7,551 nucleotides of DNA from Beijerinckiaceae bacterium. Lineage in GTDB: Bacteria; Pseudomonadota; Alphaproteobacteria; Rhizobiales; Beijerinckiaceae. Positions 1 through 5,072 of the stretch are shown here, piece after piece (the first letter of the stretch is position 1; every line of letters starts with the position of its first letter). The stretch spans positions 1 through 7,551 of the forward strand of contig CANCSY010000147.1 in assembly GCA_947380915.1 (NCBI GenBank), given 5' to 3'. The position numbers were made by a program, and so were the translations under genes. The notes under the pieces are model-generated. The model was not told where the DNA came from. It saw nothing but the letters and a program-made list of their open reading frames with translations, and did no database searches.

Positions 1-237
1 ATCATCACCGACGGCGACCTGCGCCGCCGCATGAAGGTGAGCCATGACCTGCTGGCCGAGCCCGTGGAGCAGGTGATGACCCCCCGCCCCATGACCATTG
101 GCCCCGACACCATGGCCGCCGAAGCGCTCGCCCTGCTCAACGAGACCAAGCGCTCCGTGGTTCTGGTGGTGGACGGCCATCTGAAGCCCGTGGGGATCGT
201 GCATCTGCACGACCTCTATCGGGTGGGCGTCGCCTGA
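1..237 (+). CDS. kdsD: Arabinose-5-phosphate isomerase, C-terminal CBS domain (partial, 5' end outside window)
   Basis: The reading frame is open from base 1 and ends with TGA at 235-237, giving the last 78 residues of a protein. The visible part begins with IITDGDLRRRM, the end of a first CBS motif as found in KpsF/GutQ/KdsD sugar isomerases. A second CBS repeat follows from about residue 21 to 76 (VMTPRP, then VVLVVDGHLKPVGIVHLHDL). In this family an N-terminal SIS domain, here missing, interconverts ribulose-5-phosphate and arabinose-5-phosphate in the cytoplasm. This is the first step toward Kdo for lipopolysaccharide; the CBS pair is thought to be regulatory. The ATG at 31 is internal and is not the start. 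The gene converges on the L,D-transpeptidase with only 3 bases between stops. The family call is firm; the exact symbol (kdsD, kpsF or gutQ type) cannot be settled from the tail alone. Confidence 0.85.
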   Translation: MITDGDLRRRMKVSHDLLAEPVEQVMTPRPMTIGPDTMAAEALALLNETKRSVVLVVDGHLKPVGIVHLHDLYRVGVA

Positions 238-240
238 GCC

Positions 241-978
241 TTAATTGACCACCACCCGCGTCCCGGTCCCGACCCGCTGGTAGAGGTCGATCACATCCGC
301 ATTCATCATGCGGATGCAGCCCGAGGACACCGCCTGCCCGATGGTGTCGGGCTCGTTGGTGCCGTGGATGCGGAACATGGTGTCCTTGCCGCCCCGATAG
401 AGATAGAGCGCCCGCGCGCCGAGCGGATTGTCGATGCCGCCATTCATGTGGCGCGGCAGATCGGGACGGCGCTTGAGCATTTCGGGGGGCGGCGTCCAGC
501 CGGGCCAGGAGGCCTTGCGGCCCACATGGGCGACGCCGCGCCATTCGAAGCCCCGGCGGCCCACGCCAATGCCATAGGCCATGGCCTGACCACCGCCCAG
601 CGACAGATAGAGCCTGCGCGAGCGCGTATCGACGGTGATGGAGCCTGCGGCTTGCCCGGTGGGATCGGACACCACCTGGCGCGTACCGCCGGAGCGGGCC
701 GCGCGCGGCTCGTAATCGCGCTGAGCGCCATAGGACGACTGATCGGCCTGCGGCCAGAAGCCCGCCGTCTGCACCCGCCCGTAAGCGGCATCGTCACGGT
801 AAAGCGGGTCGCGGAAAATATCCGGCGGCTGATTGCGACGGGGAAGCTGGCGCTCGGCATAGGTGGCGCCGGGGAAGGCGGCGTAATATTGCGCAGCGGC
901 GGGGGCGCTGACGCTCACGTACCCGAGAAGGGCGCAGGCGCCGCACAGGGCGCGGTTGGAGAAGGGCTGGAAGGCCAT
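241..978 (-). CDS. L,D-transpeptidase (YkuD/ErfK-YbiS-YcfS family), periplasmic
   Basis: Protein of 245 residues. The N-terminus has a hydrophobic stretch (about 10-24) and a signal peptidase I-like site in APAAAQ, predicting cleavage after A29. Residues 30-105 are a low-complexity linker rich in R, Q, Y, A and P. The YkuD catalytic domain spans about 112-245, with GGIDNPLGARALYL (180-193), HGTNEP (H205) and SSGCIRM with the nucleophile C221. The family consensus has His before Gly-Cys; the Ser here is, from memory, common in rhizobial homologues. Such enzymes make 3-3 cross-links in peptidoglycan or attach outer-membrane proteins to it; which applies here is not visible. The ATG at 976-978 precedes the signal peptide but has only a weak purine-rich RBS (GAAAGAG). 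It lies downstream of the SGNH hydrolase on the same strand (126-bp gap). Confidence 0.93.
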   Translation of the reverse strand: MAFQPFSNRALCGACALLGYVSVSAPAAAQYYAAFPGATYAERQLPRRNQPPDIFRDPLYRDDAAYGRVQTAGFWPQADQSSYGAQRDYEPRAARSGGTRQVVSDPTGQAAGSITVDTRSRRLYLSLGGGQAMAYGIGVGRRGFEWRGVAHVGRKASWPGWTPPPEMLKRRPDLPRHMNGGIDNPLGARALYLYRGGKDTMFRIHGTNEPDTIGQAVSSGCIRMMNADVIDLYQRVGTGTRVVVN

Positions 979-1000
979 GGCGGTTTCACTCTTTCGACGA

Positions 1001-1039
1001 GAGACGCGCGATGCGAGACGCGACTGAGCAGTTGCGTCT
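1001..1039. repeat. Direct repeat plus imperfect inverted repeat upstream of the L,D-transpeptidase
   Basis: GAGACGCG occurs twice, at 1001-1008 and 1015-1022, one repeat unit per 14 bp. The second copy overlaps the left arm of an inverted repeat: AGACGCGACT (1016-1025), loop GAGC, AGTTGCGTCT (1030-1039), 9 of 10 positions complementary. In + strand RNA the odd pair would be G-U; in - strand RNA it would be A-C. No T-run follows on either strand, so it is not a typical terminator. It sits 38-61 bases before the L,D-transpeptidase start, where an operator or leader structure could lie. I could not find a good -35/-10 pair in this 126-bp gap. Confidence 0.45.
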
Positions 1040-1104
1040 GAAAAACGTCGCCGGAAGAAGAAAGGTTGCGCTGGTTTTGGGAGCTTGCGGTTAAGCCTTG
1101 AGGG

Positions 1105-2484
1105 TTACCGCCTCGGCCAGCTGAAATCATCTGCACGGCCCGGGCGCGGGTCCTGCGGGCGGCCCTGGGCCAGGGCGCGGTCCAGCAGGGCTTCGGCCTC
1201 GCTGGGCTCTCCTGCGCGCCGCGCGCGGGTTGTGGCGAGCTCGCCGCCCCTGGCGCTCACGGGCCCCGTCAGCGGAACCACGGCGCCCGCCGCTGGCCGC
1301 ACGGGGATCACGACTTCGGGCGCTGGCGCCAGAGCTGGCAGGGCGGCGAGAGGATCAACCATCGCCTTGACCGGCTGCACCACCGGACTGACGGGCGCAA
1401 TCGCCAACGGAGGCGGCTCCACGGTCACGCGCGGATCGACGGACACGACCGCAGGGTCAACCCTGGGATGGGCGAGGTCCACCAGACGATTGATCTCGGT
1501 TTCGACGAAATGGGCGGCCTTGCGGGCGCCCGATCTGGTGAAATGCACCCCATCGGCGGCGCGCAGCTTCTGGAACTGGCCGTTCACATCGGGCCCATAG
1601 GTGGCGAACTGGCCGCGATCATCCAGAAAAGCGTCCCAGACATCGACGAAAACGCCGCCCGCCTTGCCAGCGCGCTCGCGGATGACCTCGTTCAGCCGCT
1701 CCATGTCGCCGGAGAAGCGTTCGCTTTTCATCACCGGCAGGCCGACCCAGATGAGGGGAACGCCGCGCGCCTTGAAGGCCTGGGTTATGGCCTCCACCCG
1801 GTCGCCGTAGATCTGTTTCCAGCGCGGGGCGCGCAGATCGAAGACGCCGGTCTCGTCGCGCAACTGCTGGCGATCATTGCTCCCCAGAAGGATGACGGCG
1901 GCGTTGATCCTGTCATTGGCGGCGAGGAGATCGCGCGCGCCCTTCACCCAGTCGAAATAATCGTCCCGGACCAGGCCGGTGTTCTCGCGCGCCCTGCGCA
2001 GCACGGCGATGTCGGATCGATCCCCATAGGCCTCCGTGAGGCCCTGCCCCAGCAGGACGCCAAGACTGTCGCCAAGGACGGCGATGGTGAAGAGGGAATC
2101 GGCCGGGCGCTGGGCAAGCGCGGGCTTGTCCTCAACCACGGGAGCTGCGGGGGCAGCAGGGGCATTGGCGGTCCGGGCCGCAGGCTCGTCTGGCGCAGGG
2201 CGCAGCGCAGCAGGCTCCTCGACCGTGACGCCACGCAGGGGGGCGGCGCGGCGAATGAGATGGGTGGGTCGCTGCTTGATCGGATTGGCGCGCGGGCTCT
2301 GCTGCATGCGTTCGCGATCCGCGCGAAAGAACGAAGCCGCGCTTTCCTCATCAAGAGCCAGAGCGGGGACGCAGGCCGTCAGAACCAGAGCCAGTGCGAG
2401 TGCGAGCCTTGGGACGGCGCGCACCGGCGCCGAAGCCCCCACAGGCGCGCCGAATGGCTCAGGTCCGGATACAAAGCTCAGCAT
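1105..2484 (-). CDS. Exported SGNH/GDSL-family hydrolase (DUF459-like)
   Basis: Protein of 459 residues from the ATG at 2484. The N-terminus carries a hydrophobic stretch at about 27-43. This ends in LTAC (35-38), which fits a lipobox, but ALA (41-43) would also fit signal peptidase I, so lipid-anchored versus soluble periplasmic is open. A Pro/Ala-rich linker (about 86-127) leads into an SGNH hydrolase domain (about 131-335): block I GDSL (138-141), block III GSND (201-204) and block V DGVH (311-314), so Ser, Gly, Asn and the Asp/His pair are all present. TGLVRDDYFDW (169-179) resembles the DUF459 family. The tail (about 340-459) is rich in Pro, Ala and Val and looks disordered. The substrate is unknown; removal of acetyl or acyl groups from an envelope glycan is an inference from family and neighbours. 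The frame is open upstream to an ATG at 2694, but that would overlap the transglycosylase gene. A GTG at 2424 is an alternative start. Confidence 0.85.
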   Translation of the reverse strand: MLSFVSGPEPFGAPVGASAPVRAVPRLALALALVLTACVPALALDEESAASFFRADRERMQQSPRANPIKQRPTHLIRRAAPLRGVTVEEPAALRPAPDEPAARTANAPAAPAAPVVEDKPALAQRPADSLFTIAVLGDSLGVLLGQGLTEAYGDRSDIAVLRRARENTGLVRDDYFDWVKGARDLLAANDRINAAVILLGSNDRQQLRDETGVFDLRAPRWKQIYGDRVEAITQAFKARGVPLIWVGLPVMKSERFSGDMERLNEVIRERAGKAGGVFVDVWDAFLDDRGQFATYGPDVNGQFQKLRAADGVHFTRSGARKAAHFVETEINRLVDLAHPRVDPAVVSVDPRVTVEPPPLAIAPVSPVVQPVKAMVDPLAALPALAPAPEVVIPVRPAAGAVVPLTGPVSARGGELATTRARRAGEPSEAEALLDRALAQGRPQDPRPGRADDFSWPRR

Positions 2485-2491
2485 GGAGGAA

Positions 2492-2519
2492 ATTATAGCG
2501 CAAAAGCCCGGAATGTCAG
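2492..2519 (-). promoter_or_regulatory. Sigma-70-type promoter abutting the SGNH hydrolase ATG (leaderless candidate)
   Basis: On the - strand, CTGACA (2514-2519) is followed after 16 bases by a perfect TATAAT (2492-2497). The ATG at 2484 begins 7 bases after TATAAT, which is where transcription would be expected to start. The seven bases just before the ATG read TTCCTCC, the opposite of a Shine-Dalgarno sequence. The transcript would therefore start at or next to the initiation codon. This supports a transcription unit separate from the transglycosylase, whose stop is 109 bases upstream. It rests on motif match only. Confidence 0.6.
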
Positions 2520-2593
2520 GCCCTGTCCTGCGCGGTTTCAGTTCATTCTGAATCGAAACGACCCGGGATCTCTGCGAAATGGCTCGCTTTGCT

Positions 2594-3694
2594 TCAGCGC
2601 GACGCCTCGACCACGGGCCAGGGCCTGCGCAGAGGTCCCGCGCCCGCAATCCGGTCGGCCAGAAGGGAAACGCCAAGAGCATAGGCCAGCGCATTGTTGT
2701 AGCTGCGGATCGCCTTGAAATTTTTCGTCACCAGAAAGACCGGGCCGCGCTCGCCTGCGGGGGCGAGCAGCATGGCCTCGCCCGCCTGCGGCATGGGCTG
2801 GCCATCAGCGCGCGTCACCCCAAAACGCGAAAAAGCCCCGAAGGGCGCATAGTCATTGCCAAAAGCTGTTCCGGAGCCCGGCGGCGCCAGGATCTCGAAA
2901 CCCCAGCTCTGATCCTTGTCCCATCCGTGTTTCGCCAGATAATTGGCGCTGGAGCCAAGGGCGTCCGCCACATTGGACCAGATGTCCTTGCGGCCATCTC
3001 CATCAAAATCCACCGCATAGGCGCGGAAGCTCGAAGGCATGAACTGGGTCTGGCCCATGGCGCCCGCCCAGGATCCCTTGAAATCCTGCGCGGCCACATG
3101 GCCTTCCTGCAAGATCTGAAGCGCTCCGATCAGCTCGCGCTGGAAATAATCCCCGCGATAACCAGCATAAGCCAGGGTCGCCAGCGCCCGCAGCACCGGC
3201 GTATTGCCCGTGAAGCCGCCGAAGTTGGTCTCCATGCCCCAGACCGCGAGAAGGATATGGCGATCCACCCCATGGCGCGCCTCGATGCTGGCGAGCAGAT
3301 CGCCAAGCTCGGCGGCCCTTGCGGCGCCGGTCTGGATGCGGGCGGGCGAGACGGCGCTGGCCAGATAGTCCTGAAGGGGCTTGGTGAATTCGGGCTGGCG
3401 GCGGCTCTTGGCGATGACGGCCTCATCCGCCGTCATGCCCTCGAAAGCGGCCACGAAAAGGTCACGGGACACGCCGCGTTGCTGAGCCTGCGGCCAGAGG
3501 TCCGAGATGAAGGTCTGGAAGGACTGTTCGGGAGCAGTCTGCGCCCTTGCAGGCGAGCGCCAGAGCGTCACGAGCAGGATCAGGAACAGAACCATGACCG
3601 CGCCTGCGCGCAATCCCTGCCCCAAGGCCGCATCCTTGCCGCGAAAGGGCGGCGATGGGCGTACTTGCAGGCTGGGGAGATCAAGTCTGATCAT
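2594..3694 (-). CDS. Lytic murein transglycosylase, MltB/GH103 family
   Basis: Protein of 366 residues. A cytoplasmic basic N-terminus is followed by a hydrophobic segment (about 32-45, MVLFLILLVTLW) and a likely signal peptidase site after A51 (ARA|Q). No lipobox is seen, unlike E. coli MltB. The catalytic domain (about 57-345) has the expected GH103 order: WGMETNFG with catalytic acid E155, GSWAGAMGQTQFMPSSF (207-223), an EF-hand-like DFDGDGRKD (229-237) as in the calcium site of Slt35, and SYNNALAYALG near the end (331-341). Such enzymes cleave the MurNAc-GlcNAc bond non-hydrolytically, leaving 1,6-anhydroMurNAc, in the periplasm. The C-terminus ends soon after the catalytic domain, so no separate peptidoglycan-binding domain is present. 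The ATG at 3694 has AGGGA about 10 bases upstream; M34 is a possible later start. The gene is divergent from the Bug protein gene. Confidence 0.93.
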   Translation of the reverse strand: MIRLDLPSLQVRPSPPFRGKDAALGQGLRAGAVMVLFLILLVTLWRSPARAQTAPEQSFQTFISDLWPQAQQRGVSRDLFVAAFEGMTADEAVIAKSRRQPEFTKPLQDYLASAVSPARIQTGAARAAELGDLLASIEARHGVDRHILLAVWGMETNFGGFTGNTPVLRALATLAYAGYRGDYFQRELIGALQILQEGHVAAQDFKGSWAGAMGQTQFMPSSFRAYAVDFDGDGRKDIWSNVADALGSSANYLAKHGWDKDQSWGFEILAPPGSGTAFGNDYAPFGAFSRFGVTRADGQPMPQAGEAMLLAPAGERGPVFLVTKNFKAIRSYNNALAYALGVSLLADRIAGAGPLRRPWPVVEASR

Positions 3695-4028
3695 GGGCCG
3701 GTTCCCTGAAATCTCTGGCGATTCTGTCCGGGCTCAGGATTGGCTTCAAAAAGTTAAGAATTCATTTGCCATGATTTAAAAAACTGGCCGCGTTTAATGA
3801 ATTATTTCAAATTCGACTATTTTTGAACTGGATGCCAAAGTACTTAAACTTGACAATAATCGTTTATTACTTTCGGAAAGTGACCACGCGCCCCTGACGG
3901 CGCGGCTTCACATTGGCCTCACGGCTCAATTGATCGACCAGGGGTGCTCAAGGCGTCAGCCAGGGAGCTGCGCCGGTTGACAGACGGCCCATTTTGATGA
4001 CTTTCGCGCAAGATCAGGGAGATTTCAC
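3695..4028. other. Intergenic control region between divergent transglycosylase and Bug protein genes, with AT-rich block
   Basis: This 334-bp stretch has no plausible gene. Positions 3741-3880 are about 31% G+C by hand count (43 of 140), far below the surrounding coding DNA. Inside are an 8-bp inverted repeat, AATTCATT (3759-3766) and AATGAATT (3796-3803), and TTCAAA (3806-3811) with TTTGAA (3822-3827). TTGACA hexamers at 3850-3855 and 3977-3982 are perfect -35 matches on the + strand, but neither has a good -10 at 16-18 bp. No convincing - strand promoter for the transglycosylase was found, though one must lie here if that gene is transcribed from its own start. The block could hold divergent promoters or be a target for an AT-binding regulator of the MucR/Ros type; both are inference. 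Confidence 0.6.
3887..3904. repeat. GC-rich hairpin in the Bug protein upstream region
   Basis: CGCGCC (3887-3892) and GGCGCG (3899-3904) form a perfect 6-bp stem with a 6-base loop. The loop side overlaps a longer-range imperfect inverted repeat, GCGCCCCTG (3888-3896) with CAGGGGTGC (3939-3947), 8 of 9 positions complementary. The two pairings are mutually exclusive. No T-run follows on either strand. It lies about 125-140 bases before the binding-protein ATG, and would be in its leader if transcription starts in the AT-rich block. Confidence 0.4.
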
Positions 4029-5030
4029 ATGAACAGGTTTCGCATGCTGCCGTTGGCCGCAGCTCTCACCATTGGCGCCTTGACGGGCGGCGCACTGGCG
4101 CAGGGCGTCGGCAAGACCCCCACCATGATCATCGGCTTTGGTCCGGGCGGCGGCTATGATCTGTGGGGCCGCACGGTGGCGCGCCATATCGGCAAGTTCT
4201 TGCCCGGCAGCCCCAATCTTGTGCTTCAGAACATGCCCGGCGCGGGCAGCTATGTGGCCGCGAGCTGGATCTACAATATCGCCCCGAAGGACGGCACGGT
4301 GCTCGGCATCATCGCCCGCGACGCCACCATGGGTCCTCTGACCGGGGCGGATGGCGCGCGCTTCGATTCGACGAAAATGTCCTGGATCGGCACGCCCACC
4401 ACCGAAACCAATGTCTGCATCGCCAACGCCAATGCGGCGGTGAAGAGCGTCGATGATCTCTATACGAAGGAACTGATCATCGGCGACACCGGGCCTGGCA
4501 CGGGCACCCGCACCTATCCGTTGGCGCTGAACGCGCTTCTGGGCATGAAGTTCAAGATCGTGTCGGGCTTCCCCTCCTCATCGGATGTGTTCCTCGCCAT
4601 GGAGCGCGGAGAGGTCGACGGCATCTGCGAATCGCTGGACAGCGTCATCGGCAAGCGGCCTGACTGGCTGGCGACCAAGAAGGTCCGCGTTCTCTTCCAG
4701 GGCGGCTCCGAGCCCAACCCCCATGTGGATGCGCCCTTCGTGCTTGATCTGGCCAAGAGCGAGGAACAGAAAGTCGAGATCCGCTTTCTCTATGCGGGCC
4801 AGGGCATTGGACGCCCCTTCGTCGCCCCGCCGAACCTGCCCGCCGACAAGCTGAAGATGCTGCGCGACGCCTTCGACAAGACCATGAAGGATCCCGACTT
4901 CCTTGCCGACGCCAAGCGCCAGAAGCTGGATGTGGAGCCCAAGGACGGCCCCCATCTGGAGCAGCTGATCCGCGACATCTACGCGACGCCCAAGCCCATA
5001 GTCGACAAGATCGGCAAGCTGATTCAGTAA
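4029..5030 (+). CDS. Tripartite tricarboxylate transporter-type (Bug/TctC) periplasmic substrate-binding protein
   Basis: Protein of 333 residues, close to the usual 320-330 of the family. A signal peptide (about 1-24) ends in GALA|Q. The mature part shows Bug features: FGPGGGYDLWGR (37-48), QNMPGAGSYVAASWIYN (67-83), APKDGTVLG (85-93), a middle segment with GDTGPGTGTRTYPLA (152-166), and MERGEVDG (191-198). Family members bind carboxylates or other small organic acids in the periplasm and hand them to TctA/TctB, or act in sensing. No tctA or tctB gene lies in the window, so it is an orphan here, which is common for Bug proteins. The ligand cannot be told from sequence. The mature protein has two cysteines (C130, C200) that could form a disulfide. 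AGGGAG at 4016-4021 lies 7 bases before the ATG and fixes the start. The gene ends 42 bases before the convergent homospermidine synthase gene. Confidence 0.92.
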   Translation: MNRFRMLPLAAALTIGALTGGALAQGVGKTPTMIIGFGPGGGYDLWGRTVARHIGKFLPGSPNLVLQNMPGAGSYVAASWIYNIAPKDGTVLGIIARDATMGPLTGADGARFDSTKMSWIGTPTTETNVCIANANAAVKSVDDLYTKELIIGDTGPGTGTRTYPLALNALLGMKFKIVSGFPSSSDVFLAMERGEVDGICESLDSVIGKRPDWLATKKVRVLFQGGSEPNPHVDAPFVLDLAKSEEQKVEIRFLYAGQGIGRPFVAPPNLPADKLKMLRDAFDKTMKDPDFLADAKRQKLDVEPKDGPHLEQLIRDIYATPKPIVDKIGKLIQ

Positions 5031-5065
5031 AGAAAAAGCCCCGCCCTCTTTTCGAAGGGCGGGGC
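5031..5065 (-). terminator. Intrinsic terminator of homospermidine synthase
   Basis: A perfect 10-bp stem, GCCCCGCCCT (5038-5047) with AGGGCGGGGC (5056-5065), encloses an 8-base loop. Read on the - strand it starts 7 bases after the homospermidine synthase stop and is followed directly by TTTTTCT (complement of 5031-5037), as in a classic Rho-independent terminator. On the + strand the T-run is missing, but the hairpin could still help end transcripts of the convergent Bug protein gene. Confidence 0.85.
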
Positions 5066-5072
5066 CGGAAAT

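Noticed and set aside
364..1041. + strand open frame (225 codons) opposite the L,D-transpeptidase
   Set aside because: It spans the real gene in antisense, has no domain, and the opposite frame has the intact YkuD active site.
2485..2694. 70-residue N-terminal extension of the SGNH hydrolase to an ATG at 2694
   Set aside because: It would overlap the end of the transglycosylase gene, cross the promoter, and place the signal sequence deep inside the protein.
1468..2718. Long + strand open frame (416 codons) opposite the SGNH hydrolase gene
   Set aside because: It mirrors a gene with a clear SGNH domain and is expected from GC-rich codon use on the other strand. It has no recognisable domain and no good RBS.
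2579..3709. Long + strand open frame (376 codons) opposite the lytic transglycosylase
   Set aside because: The opposite strand carries all GH103 motifs; this frame is an antisense shadow with no family resemblance.
2550..3724. GANTC (CcrM methylation) sites upstream of the SGNH hydrolase (2550-2554) and the transglycosylase (3720-3724)
   Set aside because: Single pentamers are expected by chance at this length, and no paired CtrA or GcrA-type context was seen.
3759..3803. 8-bp inverted repeat AATTCATT/AATGAATT as mobile-element ends or attachment site
   Set aside because: The arms are short, 29 bp apart, in AT-rich DNA where such matches arise by chance. No transposase, integrase or target duplication is present.
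3850..3878. Promoter for the Bug protein gene using TTGACA at 3850-3855
   Set aside because: The -35 is perfect but the hexamer at 17-bp spacing (TCGGAA) is not a -10, and the neighbouring spacings are no better. Kept only as a remark in the intergenic entry.
3977..4005. Promoter using TTGACA at 3977-3982
   Set aside because: The hexamers at 16-18 bp (for example ACTTTC at 17 bp) match TATAAT poorly. It may be used by an alphaproteobacterial sigma factor, but I cannot support it.
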